A stretch of 48,579 bases of DNA from Myxococcales bacterium (GTDB lineage Bacteria; Myxococcota_A; Polyangia; Polyangiales; Houyiibacteriaceae). This document shows positions 8,381-18,700 of the stretch, piece by piece. A program made the position numbers and the translations under genes. Location of the stretch: positions 1 through 48,579 of the forward strand of contig JAOTYL010000017.1 of the NCBI GenBank assembly GCA_029861865.1, read 5' to 3'. The notes beneath the pieces are model-generated. The model had not been told where the DNA came from, did not search any database, and saw only the letters and a list, made by a program, of their open reading frames with translations. The stretch's first letter is position 1. Each line of letters opens with the position of its first letter.

Positions 8381-10495
8381 ATGGCCAGGCAGTTCCCACT
8401 CGATAAGACCCGCAACATCGGCATCATGGCCCACATCGATGCGGGCAAGACGACGACTACCGAGCGCATCCTCTACTACACCGGGGTCAGCTACAAGATG
8501 GGCGAGGTGCACGACGGCGCCGCCACCATGGACTACATGGAGCAGGAGCAGGAGCGCGGCATCACGATCACATCGGCTGCGACGACGTGTTTCTGGCGTC
8601 CCGAAGCCGGTCCCTACGGAGGGAATCAGTTCCGCATCAACATCATCGACACGCCGGGCCACGTGGACTTCACCATCGAGGTCGAGCGTTCCCTTCGCGT
8701 GCTCGATGGCGCCGTTGCAGTGTTCGATGGCAAAGAGGGAGTAGAACCGCAGTCCGAGACAGTATGGCGGCAGGCCGACCGATATGGGGTCCCGAGGATC
8801 TGCTTCATCAACAAGATGGACAAGGCTGGAGCCGACTTTCCGAGCGCCTTTCAGTCGATCAAAGACCGCCTTGGCGCACCGGCAGTCGCCGTACAACTCC
8901 CCCTCGGCCAGGAGGCTGAGCTTCAGGGCGTCATCGATTTGGTCCGGATGAAAGCGAACCGGTTCAAAGACGACACGCTCGGCGCCGAGTGGGAGGTCGA
9001 GGACATTCCTGAAGAGTTCGAGGCACAGGCCGCGGAGGCGCGGGCGACCCTCATCGAAGCGGTTGCAGAGGTCGACGATGCGCTCATGGAGCGCTACCTC
9101 GAGGGCGACACCAACTTCAGCGAGGAAGAGATCATCAAGGGTATTCGAAAGGGCTGCCTCGAACAGAGCATCATCCCGGTGCTCACCGGCTCGGCATTCA
9201 AGAACAAGGGAGTCCAGCAGCTGATGGACGCGGTGGTGAACTTCCTTCCGTCGCCGCTCGATGTGCCCCCTATTCAAGGTGTCGACCCGGATGACACGGA
9301 GAAGAAGCTCGAGCGCCCAGCCTCGGACGACGCGCCATTTAGCGCGCTCGCATTCAAGATCGTCAACGATCCTTTCGTCGGTCAGTTGACCTTCTTCCGG
9401 GTTTACTCCGGCGTGCTCGAGGCGGGCACGGGCGTCCTCAACTCGACCAAGGGTCGGAAAGAGCGCATTGGGCGCATCCTTCAGATGCACGCCAACAACC
9501 GCGAAGAGCTCAAAGAGATTCACGCCGGGAACATCGCCGCGGCGGTAGGGCTCAAAACCGCAACCACGGGTGACACCCTCTGCGATGAGAAAGCGCCGGT
9601 CATCCTCGAGCGGATGGATTTCCCCGAGCCGGTCATCTCAGTCGCCATCGAGCCGAAAACCAAGGCCGATCAGGACAAGCTCGGGGTCGGTCTTTCCAAG
9701 TTGGCCGCCGAGGACCCGAGCTTCCGTGCGCACACCGACGAAGAGTCCGGCCAGACGATCATAAGCGGCATGGGTGAGCTCCACCTCGAAATCATCGTCG
9801 ACCGGTTGAAGCGCGAGTTCAAAGTCGCCTCGAACGTCGGTGCGCCGCAGGTGGCGTATCGCGAAACGATCACCAAGGAGATCGAAGCCGAAGGCCGCTA
9901 TGTCAAGCAGAGCGGCGGCCGTGGCATGTACGGCCACGTCTGGATAAAGCTCGAGCCGCTCGAGCCCGGCAGCGGTTTCGAGTTCGAGAACAAGATCGTC
10001 GGTGGTGTCGTGCCAAAGGAATTCATCCCGGCGGTTTCCAAAGGCATCAGAGATGCGATGACTCGCGGGGTAATGGCCGGTTATCCAGTGATCGACATCA
10101 AGGCGATGCTCTACGACGGCTCTTACCACGACGTCGACTCGAGTCAGGCTGCTTTTGAGGTGGCAGGCTCGCTGGCGTTTCAGGAAGGAGCGAGGCGAGC
10201 GGGCATCCATCTCCTCGAGCCGGTCATGGATGTCGAGGTCCGGGTACCCGAGGATTACATGGGCGAGGTGATCGGCGATTTGAACTCTCGTCGCGGCCAC
10301 GTCGGTGGGATGGATTCCGTAGGCGGGCTTCAGGTGATTCGGGCCGAGGTACCACTTGCAAACATGTTTGGTTACGTGAACGACTTGCGCTCCAAAACTC
10401 AGGGGCGTGCGATCTATACGATGCAGTTCAAGGAGTATCAGGCGGTGCCAGGAAGCATCGCTGATGAAATTGTCGCCAAGGCGAAGGGCGGATGA
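8381..10495 (+). CDS. fusA: Elongation factor G
   Basis: Translocation GTPase acting on the ribosome. The 704-residue protein has the full domain order: G domain with [15 protein letters not shown], the standard effector-loop motif [14 protein letters not shown] and [10 protein letters not shown]; domain II; domains III-V with GMGELHLEI and a VSKGIRDAM-type region, ending in a [13 protein letters not shown] tail. The ATG at 8381 gives the normal N-terminus ([15 protein letters not shown]). An open extension to 8303 lacks family similarity and is rejected. The effector loop here is canonical, unlike that of the neighbouring EF-Tu. tuf begins 10 bp after the stop. Confidence 0.97.
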   Translation: MARQFPLDKTRNIGIMAHIDAGKTTTTERILYYTGVSYKMGEVHDGAATMDYMEQEQERGITITSAATTCFWRPEAGPYGGNQFRINIIDTPGHVDFTIEVERSLRVLDGAVAVFDGKEGVEPQSETVWRQADRYGVPRICFINKMDKAGADFPSAFQSIKDRLGAPAVAVQLPLGQEAELQGVIDLVRMKANRFKDDTLGAEWEVEDIPEEFEAQAAEARATLIEAVAEVDDALMERYLEGDTNFSEEEIIKGIRKGCLEQSIIPVLTGSAFKNKGVQQLMDAVVNFLPSPLDVPPIQGVDPDDTEKKLERPASDDAPFSALAFKIVNDPFVGQLTFFRVYSGVLEAGTGVLNSTKGRKERIGRILQMHANNREELKEIHAGNIAAAVGLKTATTGDTLCDEKAPVILERMDFPEPVISVAIEPKTKADQDKLGVGLSKLAAEDPSFRAHTDEESGQTIISGMGELHLEIIVDRLKREFKVASNVGAPQVAYRETITKEIEAEGRYVKQSGGRGMYGHVWIKLEPLEPGSGFEFENKIVGGVVPKEFIPAVSKGIRDAMTRGVMAGYPVIDIKAMLYDGSYHDVDSSQAAFEVAGSLAFQEGARRAGIHLLEPVMDVEVRVPEDYMGEVIGDLNSRRGHVGGMDSVGGLQVIRAEVPLANMFGYVNDLRSKTQGRAIYTMQFKEYQAVPGSIADEIVAKAKGG

Positions 10496-10505
10496 GGAGC
10501 TAACG

Positions 10506-11696
10506 ATGGCTAAAGAAAAGTTTGTCCGAGACAAACCACACATCAACGTAGGCACGATCGGTCACATCGACCACGGTAAGACGACGCTGACGGCCGCGAT
10601 CATGAAGGTGATGGCGGACAAGCACGGCGGCGAGGTCAAGAGCTACAAAGACATCGCCAAAGGCGGAACAGTGCGTGACGATACCAAGACGGTCACGATC
10701 GCGACGAGCCACGTGGAATACCAGACCGGCAATCGGCACTACGCGCACGTCGATTGCCCCGGCCACGCGGACTACGTCAAGAACATGATCACAGGCGCGG
10801 CGCAGATGGACGGAGCGATCCTGGTGGTGAGCGGGGTGGACGGTCCGATGCCGCAGACCAAAGAGCACGTGCTGTTGGCGCGCCAGGTCGGGGTTCCGAC
10901 GATGGTGGTGTTCATGAACAAGTGCGACTCGGTCGACGACCCAGACCTCTTGGAGCTGGTGGAGCTCGAGGTGCGGGAGCTGTTGAGCAAGTACGACTAC
11001 GACGGAGACAACATCCCGGTGATCAAGGGCTCGGCGCTCGGCGCGCTCAACGGTGAAGAGCAGTGGGTGAGCTCGGTGATCGAGCTGATGGAAGCGGTCG
11101 ACACCCACATCCCCGAGCCGCAACGTGACATCGACAAGCCGTTCTTGATGGCGGTCGAAGACGTGTTCTCGATCAAGGGCCGCGGCACGGTGGTGACGGG
11201 TCGAATCGAGCGGGGGATCATCAAGGTCGGGGACGAAGTGGAGATCCTCGGGATCAAAGACCCACGCAAGACGACGGTGACTGGGGTGGAGATGTTCCGT
11301 AAGCTCCTGGACCAGGGGCAAGCGGGGGACAACGTGGGGTGCCTTCTTCGAGGGGTGGAAAAAGACCAGGTGGAGCGCGGTCAGGTGTTGGCAGCGCCCG
11401 GGTCGGTGAACACGCACACGCAGTTCGAGTGCGAGGTGTACATCTTGACGAAAGAAGAGGGGGGCCGACACAAGCCTTTCTTTTCGAACTACACGCCGCA
11501 GTTCTACATCCGGACGCTCGATGTGACGGGCAAGATCGAGCTTCCCGACGACGTGAAGATGGTGATGCCCGGCGACAACGTGAAGATGAAGGTCAACCTC
11601 ATCACCCCTGCGGCGATGGAAGAAAAGCAGCGCTTCGCGATTCGTGAAGGTGGCCGCACCATCGGCGCCGGCGTCATTTCCAAGATCATTGAATAA
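10506..11696 (+). CDS. tuf: Elongation factor Tu (variant switch I)
   Basis: GTPase delivering aminoacyl-tRNA to the ribosome. It has 396 residues with GHIDHGKTT (P-loop), [12 protein letters not shown] with the catalytic His, NKCD, and intact domains II and III. The switch I region is atypical: instead of the usual EExxRGITI, residues 51-65 read [15 protein letters not shown], two residues longer than E. coli, with Lys-Thr in place of Arg-Gly. The magnesium-coordinating Thr (T64) is kept. A strong Shine-Dalgarno (GAGGAG, 10495-10500) precedes the ATG at 10506. The gene lies between fusA and rpmG-tRNA-Trp-secE and so joins what are usually two separate tuf loci. The last codons overlap the rpmG start. 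Confidence 0.96.
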   Translation: MAKEKFVRDKPHINVGTIGHIDHGKTTLTAAIMKVMADKHGGEVKSYKDIAKGGTVRDDTKTVTIATSHVEYQTGNRHYAHVDCPGHADYVKNMITGAAQMDGAILVVSGVDGPMPQTKEHVLLARQVGVPTMVVFMNKCDSVDDPDLLELVELEVRELLSKYDYDGDNIPVIKGSALGALNGEEQWVSSVIELMEAVDTHIPEPQRDIDKPFLMAVEDVFSIKGRGTVVTGRIERGIIKVGDEVEILGIKDPRKTTVTGVEMFRKLLDQGQAGDNVGCLLRGVEKDQVERGQVLAAPGSVNTHTQFECEVYILTKEEGGRHKPFFSNYTPQFYIRTLDVTGKIELPDDVKMVMPGDNVKMKVNLITPAAMEEKQRFAIREGGRTIGAGVISKIIE

Positions 11697-11847
11697 GAGG
11701 GTTAAGGTCACGCTCGTTTGCGAGGATTGCGGCGCGCGCAACTATCAGACCAGCAAGGCGAAGAAGACGGGCCCCCAGGAGCGGCTTGCGTTGAGAAAAT
11801 TTTGTCGTAACTGCAACCGACACACGGAACATAAGGAAAGTAAGTAG
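11689..11847 (+). CDS. rpmG: 50S ribosomal protein L33
   Basis: Small large-subunit protein of 52 residues with [11 protein letters not shown] and [15 protein letters not shown]. The two CxxC pairs make it the zinc-ribbon (four-Cys) type. The frame reads back into tuf. The only plausible local start is TTG at 11689, which overlaps the last eight bases of tuf, including its stop, so translation is probably coupled. Length and the Met-Asn-Lys-Arg-Val start fit the family. An earlier ATG at 11644 would add 15 residues from inside tuf and is unlikely. Confidence 0.9.
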   Translation: MNKRVKVTLVCEDCGARNYQTSKAKKTGPQERLALRKFCRNCNRHTEHKESK

Positions 11848-11942
11848 AGCGAACAAAGCAAAATGGGCGGTGGCCCTAGAGATGATGCGCGGTAGGGCGT
11901 TGTTGCTGATTGGCATGTTTGGCAGCGTTTCGGAATCCCGGT

Positions 11943-11957
11943 CGAGCCTTCGGCTCG
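11943..11957 (+). other. Hairpin between rpmG and tRNA-Trp
   Basis: CGAGCC-TTC-GGCTCG forms a perfect 6-bp stem followed by TTAGTTT. It could be a weak intrinsic terminator or a processing signal upstream of the tRNA. The T run is short, so termination would be partial. Nothing else is recognisable in 11848-11995. Confidence 0.4.
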
Positions 11958-11995
11958 TTAGTTTGTCCCGCCCCACCACCCCCACACTATCTCCT

Positions 11996-12069
11996 AGGCC
12001 AGTAGCTCCAATTGGTAGAGCAGCGGATTCCAAATCCGCGGGTTGTGGGTTCGAATCCCTCCTGGCCTG
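11996..12069 (+). tRNA. trnW: tRNA-Trp (anticodon CCA)
   Basis: A complete cloverleaf: acceptor stem AGGCCAG/CTGGCCT, D-loop with TTGGTAGAG, anticodon stem GCGGA/TCCGC with loop TTCCAAA giving anticodon CCA, T-arm with GGTTCGAATCC, and discriminator G at 12069. The CCA end is not encoded (CCG follows), so it is added post-transcriptionally. Its position just upstream of secE-nusG is the standard one in many proteobacteria and myxobacteria, and it must be processed from the same transcript or from a local promoter. Confidence 0.98.
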
Positions 12070-12086
12070 CCGCGAGGAACAGCACG

Positions 12087-12512
12087 ATGGCGATCACGAA
12101 AGAACAAGAAAAGGCGAGACCCACCGGCACTCTCGGTGTCGAGCGCTGGGTGCAATTCTCATACTTTGGTATCGCCATCACGCTCGCCTGGTTTCTCATC
12201 AAGAGCAGCACCGCGGTTTGGACGATTCTCGCGGACACGGTGGACGCCGTTCCGGAGCCGAACAGTACCTACATCGCTGTGGCTGCGGGTCTCGTATCGC
12301 TGATCGCAGCCGTGATCGCGTATCGCTCGGCGAAGGTCCATACCTTCGTTACCGAAGTGTGCGTCGAGCTTTCCAAGGTCACTTGGCCGACGCGCAAAGA
12401 GACTTGGAGGCAGACCATCGTGGTTTTGATCGTCTCCGTCATTGCGGCGGTGATCCTCGGGGTGTTTGATACGATTTGGTCTACGATTACAGACCTAATT
12501 TACAACGTGTGA
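12087..12512 (+). CDS. secE: Preprotein translocase subunit SecE
   Basis: Essential clamp subunit of the SecYEG channel. The 141-residue protein is of the longer three-helix type as in E. coli: membrane helices at about 22-42 and 58-78, then the conserved cytoplasmic amphipathic helix and hinge with ELSKVTWPTRKETW, and the essential third helix at about 111-130. The ATG at 12087 is preceded by GAGGAAC and begins 18 bp after the tRNA. An open extension to 12012 runs through the tRNA gene and is rejected. nusG follows after 5 bp. Confidence 0.95.
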   Translation: MAITKEQEKARPTGTLGVERWVQFSYFGIAITLAWFLIKSSTAVWTILADTVDAVPEPNSTYIAVAAGLVSLIAAVIAYRSAKVHTFVTEVCVELSKVTWPTRKETWRQTIVVLIVSVIAAVILGVFDTIWSTITDLIYNV

Positions 12513-12517
12513 GCGCG

Positions 12518-13042
12518 ATGAAGTGGTATGTCGTTCAGGCCTATTCGGGCTACGAAAACAAGGTGAAGCTCTCGCTCGAGGAGCGCATCAAGCAAGCCGG
12601 GATGGAAAGCCATTTCGGGGACATCCTTATTCCGAAGGAAAACGTGCAGGAGAGCCGTGGTGGCAAACGTCGCCTAAGCTCGCGCAACTTTTACCCGGGC
12701 TACATCTTCGTGCAGATGGATCTCAATGACGAGACCTGGCACCTGATCAAGGACACCCCTAAGGTCAACGGCTTCGTCGGGGGACGGCACCCATCACCAG
12801 TCCCCGCGCGGGAGATCGCCGCAATCGAACAGCAGGTCGAGGAGGGCGCAGCGAAGCCCAAGCCGCGAGTACAATTCGAGAAGGGCGACCACGTACGGGT
12901 CACCGACGGTGCCTTTGCAAACTTCACGGGAGCCATCGAGGAGGTGAACCACGAGAAGCACAAGGTTCGAGTCCTCGTCTCGATCTTCGGCCGCGCGACT
13001 CCCGTCGAGCTGGGCTACGCCCAGGTCGAAAAAACAAACTGA
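12518..13042 (+). CDS. nusG: Transcription elongation/antitermination factor NusG
   Basis: RNA polymerase-associated factor coupling transcription to Rho and to the ribosome. The 174-residue protein has an N-terminal NGN domain ([16 protein letters not shown], then the conserved [11 protein letters not shown]) and a C-terminal KOW domain ([19 protein letters not shown]). The ATG at 12518 gives the canonical N-terminus; the earlier TTG at 12476 lies inside secE. The stop overlaps the first bases of a large inverted repeat that occupies the gap before rplK. Confidence 0.97.
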   Translation: MKWYVVQAYSGYENKVKLSLEERIKQAGMESHFGDILIPKENVQESRGGKRRLSSRNFYPGYIFVQMDLNDETWHLIKDTPKVNGFVGGRHPSPVPAREIAAIEQQVEEGAAKPKPRVQFEKGDHVRVTDGAFANFTGAIEEVNHEKHKVRVLVSIFGRATPVELGYAQVEKTN

Positions 13043-13166
13043 GTGTGCGGATCTTTTCGCTTGTGGTCGGCTTTTTTCCTCGTTCGCTCCCTGCGAGGTA
13101 CGGACGTACCTCTCAGTCGCTCTCTGCGGGGGCGCTCGACCACAAACGAAAATCTCTCGCACACTC
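13041..13166. repeat. Large imperfect inverted repeat in the nusG-rplK gap
   Basis: Arm 1 (13041-13069) and arm 2 (13137-13166) are reverse complements over 24 of 29 positions: a 9-bp GAGTGTGCG block, an internal loop, TTTTCG and a TTGTGGTCG block. Between them at 13094-13111 sits a perfect nested hairpin, GAGGTAC-GGAC-GTACCTC. Flanking it are two related stretches (about 13081-13097 and 13115-13131) sharing a TCGCTC(C/T)CTGCG core. Transcribed, this gives a long branched stem directly after the nusG stop. It could be an RNase processing site, an autoregulatory leader of rplK-rplA, or a small palindromic mobile repeat. Confidence 0.8.
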
Positions 13167-13186
13167 CGTTCGGGCTATCGTGGCGA

Positions 13187-13231
13187 AATACCTACAGTAT
13201 TCCTCGCTCATACCGGTTTCGCCGAAATCGG
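13187..13231 (+). other. Two further short hairpins before rplK
   Basis: AATAC-ctaca-GTATT (13187-13201) and CCGGTTTC-gcc-GAAATCGG (13213-13231, one G-T wobble), the latter followed by a short T-rich run at about 13237-13241. Together with the large inverted repeat upstream they leave almost no unstructured RNA between nusG and rplK. The second could act as a partial terminator or as an L1-type leader structure. Confidence 0.5.
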
Positions 13232-13286
13232 CTTGCATTTTTCGTGCCTTGAGGCAGAACTCGCCGCTCCGGAGAACCCCGCGCCC

Positions 13287-13709
13287 ATGAAAAAGGTCAT
13301 CGGACAGATCAAGCTTCAGCTTCCTGCAGGCAAGGCGAATCCTTCGCCCCCGGTCGGTCCTGCGCTTGGCCAGCACGGCGTCAACATCATGGGGTTTTGC
13401 AAGGAGTTCAACGCAAAGACGCAAAAGGACGCCGGCCTGATCATCCCCGTAGTGATCTCGGTCTATCAGGATCGCTCCTTCAGCTTCATCATGAAGACGC
13501 CGCCGGCAGCGGTGTTGATCAAGAAGGCCATCAATCTGAAGTCTGGCTCTGCGCGTCCCAACAAGGACAAGGTCGGCAAGATCACGATGGCGCAGGTCAA
13601 GGAGATCGCCCAGACGAAGTTACAGGACACCAACGCGGGCTCGCTGGAGACATGCATGCAGAGCATCATAGGCACGGCGCGTTCCATGGGGGTAGAGCTA
13701 GCCGACTAG
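13287..13709 (+). CDS. rplK: 50S ribosomal protein L11
   Basis: GTPase-associated-centre protein of the large subunit, needed for the stringent response. It has 140 residues with the usual [34 protein letters not shown]-terminal half and an RNA-binding C-terminal half ([14 protein letters not shown], then the [12 protein letters not shown] end). The ATG at 13287 gives the family N-terminus; extension to 13233 is not supported. It opens the L11 operon after a highly structured gap; rplA follows after 83 bp. Confidence 0.98.
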   Translation: MKKVIGQIKLQLPAGKANPSPPVGPALGQHGVNIMGFCKEFNAKTQKDAGLIIPVVISVYQDRSFSFIMKTPPAAVLIKKAINLKSGSARPNKDKVGKITMAQVKEIAQTKLQDTNAGSLETCMQSIIGTARSMGVELAD

Positions 13710-13792
13710 CCCACGAGTGAGCGTTCGCTCTCCTGGACCACCCAGGATCCCACCGGTGGTAGGCGGCTTCGAGTCGTCGCAAGGAGCAAAGA

Positions 13793-14491
13793 ATGAAACC
13801 CGGCAGAAAGCGCACGGCTGCAGTTCAGAAGCCCAATAGCAACCAACGCTACAACTTGGCTGAGGCGGTTTCGCTCGTGAAAGAGCTGGCGTTCGCCAAC
13901 TTTGACGAGTCGGTAGACGTTGCGGTGCGGCTCGGAGTCGATCCGAAGCATGCCGACCAGATGGTCCGCGGTGCGGTAGTTCTGCCGCACGGCACGGGTA
14001 AGACCAACCGCGTTCTCGTCTTCGCCAAGGGAGAGAAGGTCGCCGAGGCTGAAGAGGCTGGTGCGGACTACGTCGGCGCAGACGATTTCGTCACCAAGAT
14101 CAACGAAGGCTGGCTGGAGTTCGACACGGTAATCGCCACCCCCGACATGATGGGTCAGGTCGGCCGCCTCGGTCGCGTTCTAGGTCCGCGAGGCTTGATG
14201 CCGAATCCGAAGGTAGGGACCGTCACTTTCGACGTCAGCAAGGCGGTGCGCGAGGCCAAAGCCGGCAAGGTCGAGTTCCGCGTGGAAAAGGCCGGTATCG
14301 TGCACGCGCAGGTGGGCAAGAAGTCGTTTGGCAAGTCGGAGCTCGCTGGCAACGTGAGGTCCTTGGTGGGCGCCTTGGTAAAGGCCAAGCCCGCAGCAGC
14401 GAAAGGCACTTATCTCCGCAGCATTACCCTGAGCTCGACCATGGGCCCCGGCATCAAGGTTGACCCCGGCACTATAGACGTGGAGGCATAG
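13793..14491 (+). CDS. rplA: 50S ribosomal protein L1
   Basis: L1-stalk protein and, in many bacteria, translational repressor of the rplK-rplA mRNA. It has 232 residues with [43 protein letters not shown] and a C-terminal [18 protein letters not shown] good Shine-Dalgarno (AAGGAG, ten bases upstream) supports the ATG at 13793. rplJ follows after 2 bp, so the two are probably translationally coupled. Confidence 0.98.
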   Translation: MKPGRKRTAAVQKPNSNQRYNLAEAVSLVKELAFANFDESVDVAVRLGVDPKHADQMVRGAVVLPHGTGKTNRVLVFAKGEKVAEAEEAGADYVGADDFVTKINEGWLEFDTVIATPDMMGQVGRLGRVLGPRGLMPNPKVGTVTFDVSKAVREAKAGKVEFRVEKAGIVHAQVGKKSFGKSELAGNVRSLVGALVKAKPAAAKGTYLRSITLSSTMGPGIKVDPGTIDVEA

Positions 14492-14493
14492 TC

Positions 14494-15063
14494 ATGGGCC
14501 TCACTCGAGAACAAAAAGCAGCGCAGGTTGATTCGGTTCGCCAGAGCTTCGACACCGCCACCGCAACGGTGCTGGTCGACTTTCGAGGCGTCAACGTGGA
14601 GATGATCACGAACCTGCGCGCACGCTTCCGGGAGGCAGGCGTCGAATACAAGGTCGTCAAGAACAATGTCATTCGCAAGGCGATCGCAGGCTCGGACCTT
14701 GCAAAAAACGAGGAGTTCGCCGCCAACCTGATCGGCCCGACCGCGATCGCTTGGAGCTTCGAAGACCCTTCGGTTGCGGCTAAGGTCATCAGGAGTTTCC
14801 GTAAGGAGTTCGCAGATGAGCTCCAGCCGAAGGACAAGCCTGAAAAGCTTCTCGTCAAGTGTGGTCTCCTCGAAGGTCAGGTCCTCGATGCGAAGCGCGT
14901 CGAGAAGGAGCTGGCGACGCTTCCCAGCAAGGACGAAATTCGCGCATCGCTTTTGGCGCAGTTGATGGCGCCCATGCAGAACCTGGTCGCTCAGGTCAAC
15001 GCACCAGCCCAGAACCTCGCACTGGTTCTCGACGCGTATCGGCGCAAGGAAGCTGGCGAGTAA
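14494..15063 (+). CDS. rplJ: 50S ribosomal protein L10
   Basis: Base of the L7/L12 stalk and, with L12, a feedback regulator of its own operon. It has 189 residues: an N-terminal rRNA-binding domain with LVDFRGVNVEMITNLR and YKVVKNNVIRKAI, and a C-terminal helix (about 150-187) that docks L12 dimers. It starts 2 bp after the rplA stop, leaving no room for the long leader found in E. coli. Confidence 0.97.
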   Translation: MGLTREQKAAQVDSVRQSFDTATATVLVDFRGVNVEMITNLRARFREAGVEYKVVKNNVIRKAIAGSDLAKNEEFAANLIGPTAIAWSFEDPSVAAKVIRSFRKEFADELQPKDKPEKLLVKCGLLEGQVLDAKRVEKELATLPSKDEIRASLLAQLMAPMQNLVAQVNAPAQNLALVLDAYRRKEAGE

Positions 15064-15114
15064 CCCAAACCCAGATTTAGCCGTGTGGCACGCACGGTTA
15101 GCGGAGAGTCAACG

Positions 15115-15498
15115 ATGGCAAATATGAACGTAGAACAGATGGTCGAGGAACTCAGCTCCTGGACAGTCATGGAAGTCGCGAACTTGGTCAAGGAGCTCGA
15201 GGAAAAGTGGGGCGTTTCGGCAGCACCGGCAGCGGTGGCCGTGGCCGGTCCTGCGGTGGGTGGCGAAGCGGCGGCAGCCGAGGAGCAGACCGAATTCGAC
15301 GTCGAGCTGAGCGAGGCAGGTGGCAAGAAGATCAACGTGATCAAGGCCATACGCGAGATCACCCAGCTTGGCCTGGCAGACGCAAAGGCCCTGGTGGAGG
15401 CAGCTCCCAAGGTCGTCAAAGAGGCAATTTCCAAGGAAGAAGCCGAGGAAATTAAGAAGAAGCTCGAAGAGGCCGGCGCCAAGGTCACCGTTAAGTAA
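15115..15498 (+). CDS. rplL: 50S ribosomal protein L7/L12
   Basis: Multicopy stalk protein that recruits translation GTPases. It has 127 residues: an N-terminal dimerisation helix pair ([20 protein letters not shown]), an Ala/Gly-rich hinge at about 38-60, and the C-terminal factor-binding domain with [32 protein letters not shown]. The ATG at 15115 is preceded by GGAGAG; an upstream GTG at 15085 would add ten non-family residues. A small hairpin (CCGTG-N7-CACGG, 15081-15097) lies between rplJ and rplL. Confidence 0.97.
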   Translation: MANMNVEQMVEELSSWTVMEVANLVKELEEKWGVSAAPAAVAVAGPAVGGEAAAAEEQTEFDVELSEAGGKKINVIKAIREITQLGLADAKALVEAAPKVVKEAISKEEAEEIKKKLEEAGAKVTVK

Positions 15499-15546
15499 CC
15501 CTATGGGGCTACGACTCGAGCCCGGTGCCGGGACTTGGCACACGGG

Positions 15547-15573
15547 CCCGACCGGGTTAATCTCCCGGCCGGG
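15547..15573 (+). other. Stable hairpin in the rplL-rpoB gap
   Basis: A GC-rich stem of nine pairs with one mismatch (15547-15556 with 15564-15573) and a 7-base loop TTAATCT. A tighter CCCGG-TG-CCGGG hairpin precedes it at 15521-15532. No T run follows, so it is not a standard terminator. In E. coli the same gap holds an attenuator and an RNase III site, and a similar role in balancing L12 against RNA polymerase is plausible. The rest of 15499-15711 shows only the rpoB ribosome-binding site (AGGAG near 15700). Confidence 0.5.
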
Positions 15574-15711
15574 GCGGTCCCGGTACGCGCAGCACAACGA
15601 TCCACGACTTTCCGCGAAGCGGTGGGAGGCCGAACGGTCTCCTTGTCGCATCTTTGTCTCTAAACACTTGGCTTTAAGGTTCCGGATGCCAGTTCGGCAG
15701 GAGTCTCTCTA

Positions 15712-18700
15712 ATGGCGGCGACGATTCAGACGAACTTTCGAATGCGACACTCCTTCGGAAAGATCGAGCACATCCTCGAGATTCCGAACTTGATCGACAT
15801 TCAAAAGCGGTCCTACGACAAGTTCCTTCAGACGGAACTGCCGAGGGACGACCGGGGCAACAGCGGTCTTCAAGGTGTGTTCAACAGCGTGTTCCCGATT
15901 CGCGACTTCAACGGCACGAGTGAGTTGGTGTTCAGCGGCTACACGCTCGAGCGGCCGAAGTACGACGTAGACGAGTGTCGGCAGCGCGGGATGACTTACG
16001 CGGCTCCGATCAAGGTCACGATCCAGCTGATCATCTACGACAGTGGCGGCGATAGCACCGAGCGGGCCGTCCGTGACATCAAGGAGCAAGAGGTTTACTT
16101 CGGCGAGATTCCGCTGATGACCGTCAACGGGACATTCATCATCAACGGGACCGAACGCGTCGTCGTCAGCCAGCTCCATCGTAGCCCGGGTGTCTTTTTC
16201 GACCACGACCGAGGCAAGACGCATTCGTCGGGCAAATTGCTGTACCAGGCCCGCATCATTCCCTACCGCGGCTCATGGCTCGACTTCGAGTTCGACCCCA
16301 AGGACCTCCTTTACGTCAGAATCGACAGGCGCCGAAAAATGCCGGCGACGGTCCTTTTGAAGGCGCTCGGGTACAACACCCAGAAGCTCCTCAACTACTA
16401 CTACGACACCGAGACGATCTACATCCTGTCGAAGGACCAGTACGCCAAGTCGATCGAGTACGACCTCTTGCCGGGGCAGCGCGCCACGCACGACATCTCT
16501 GTCGGTGAAGACGTTTTGGTCCGTAAGAACCGTAAGTTCACCCGCGCTGCAATTCGCAAGCTTAAGTCCGCGGGGCTCGATTACCTGCCGATCGACTTTT
16601 CGGAGGTCATTGGGAAGGTCGCAGCCGAAGATGTCATCGACGAAGACACGGGTGAAATTCTCCTCGCGGTCAACGAGGAGGTCAACGAAGCTCGCATCGA
16701 CGCCCTTCGTGAGGCCGGGATCAACGAGTTCAAGGTGCTCTTCATCGATGGTCTGAACGTCGGCTCATACCTTCGCGATACGCTCTTGGCCGACAAGGTT
16801 CAGTCGCAGGACGAGGCCATCCTCGAGATCTACCGGCGCCTTCGCCCCGGCGACCCGCCGACGCTCGACACCGCGCGCAATCTCTTCAACAATCTCTTCT
16901 TCAATCCGGAGCGCTATGACCTGAGCCAAGTGGGCCGTCTCAAGCTGAACTACAAGTTCTATCGAGACGCCGAGCAAGAGGAAACGCCAGCTCTCGACCA
17001 CACAGTGCTCACCAACACTGACATCTTGGATACGGTGAAAAACCTCATCGAGCTCAAGAACGGGCGTGGCTCGGTCGACGACATCGATCATTTGGGCAAC
17101 CGTCGTGTTCGTGCGGTTGGCGAGTTGATGGAGAACCAGTATCGCATCGGCCTCGTCCGGATGGAGCGCGCGATCAAAGAGCGCATGAATATGTCTCAAG
17201 AGATCGAGACGCTCATGCCGCACGACTTGATCAATGCGAAGCCCGTCAGTGCCGTCGTCAAAGAGTACTTCGGCTCGAGCCAACTCTCGCAGTTCATGGA
17301 CCAGACCAACCCGCTGAGCGAGGTGACGCACAAGCGGCGTCTGTCGGCGCTCGGTCCCGGTGGTTTGACGCGCGAGCGTGCGGGCTTCGAGGTTCGCGAC
17401 GTTCACACGACGCACTACGGTCGCATCTGTCCGATCGAAACGCCGGAAGGGCCAAATATCGGGCTCATCGCTTCACTTTCGACGTATGCGCGAGTGAACG
17501 AATACGGCTTTGTCGAGACGCCTTACCGTAAGGTCGAGGATGGCATCGTCCTCGATGAGCACGTGCGTTGGTATTCCGCTCTCGAGGAAGAGGGGCACTA
17601 CATCGCGCAAGCGAACGCGATCATCGACAAGATGAGCCGCCAGCTCGAAGGGCAGCTCATCAGCGCGCGCTACAACGGCGAGTTCGTGATGGTGCCGCCG
17701 AGTAGTGTGCAGTTGATGGACGTCTCGCCGAACCAGTTGGTGTCGGTTGCTGCGTCGCTGATTCCGTTCCTCGAACACGATGACGCCAACCGTGCGTTGA
17801 TGGGTTCTAACATGCAGCGACAGGCTGTTCCTTGTGTGCGCACACATGCTCCGATCGCCGGCACTGGCATCGAGGCCCGGGTCGCAAGGGACTCCGGTGT
17901 TTGCGTGGTGGCGCAGCAGGATGGTGTCGTCGAGTCGGTCGATGCAACGCGCATCGTCGTCAAGGCCGAGGGCCTGGCGGGAGCATTCCCGGACATCTAC
18001 CGCCTCAACAAGTTCCAGCGTTCGAACCAGAACACCGCATACAACCAGACGCCGATAGTGCGACCTGGTGATCGCGTGAAGGCAGGCGATGTCATCGCCG
18101 ACGGGCCGAGCACCGACCGCGGAGAGCTCGCGCTTGGCCAGAATGTGATCGTCGCCTTCATGCCATGGGGCGGGTACAACTTCGAAGACTCAATCCTGCT
18201 TTCCGAGCGAATCGCGAAGGACGACGTCTACACGTCAGTTCACATCGAGGAGTTCGAATGCGTTGCGCGGGACACCAAGCTCGGCAAGGAAGAGATCACC
18301 CGCGACATCCCGAATGTCGGCGAAGAGGCACTCAAAGACCTCGACGAGTCCGGGATCGTGCGGATTGGCGCCGAGGTGAACTCCGGCGACATCTTGGTCG
18401 GCAAGATCACGCCGAAGGGCGAGACTCAGCTCTCTCCCGAAGAGAAGCTTCTCCGCGCGATTTTCGGGGAGAAGGCCGGCGATGTTCGCGACACTTCGCT
18501 CAAAGTGCCACCCGGGGTGACCGGCATGGTCATCGATGCCCGTGTCTTCGCACGCAAGGGTACCGAAAAGGACGAGCGCTCCCTGCAAATCGAAGAGGCA
18601 GAGCGCGCCAAGCTCGAAAAAGACATGGCGGACGAGATCAAGATCGTTCTCGACTCCGCGCACGCCCGCGTTCGAAAGTACTTCGTCGGCAACATGACCA

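Noticed and set aside
11963-11993. TTGTCC and TATCTC as a promoter for tRNA-Trp
   Set aside because: Initiation seven bases after TATCTC would fall inside the mature tRNA.
17270-17360. Possible rifampicin-resistance changes in rpoB or streptomycin-resistance changes in rpsL
   Set aside because: The main resistance positions (Asp530, His540 and Ser545 in RpoB; both Lys motifs of S12) are wild-type.
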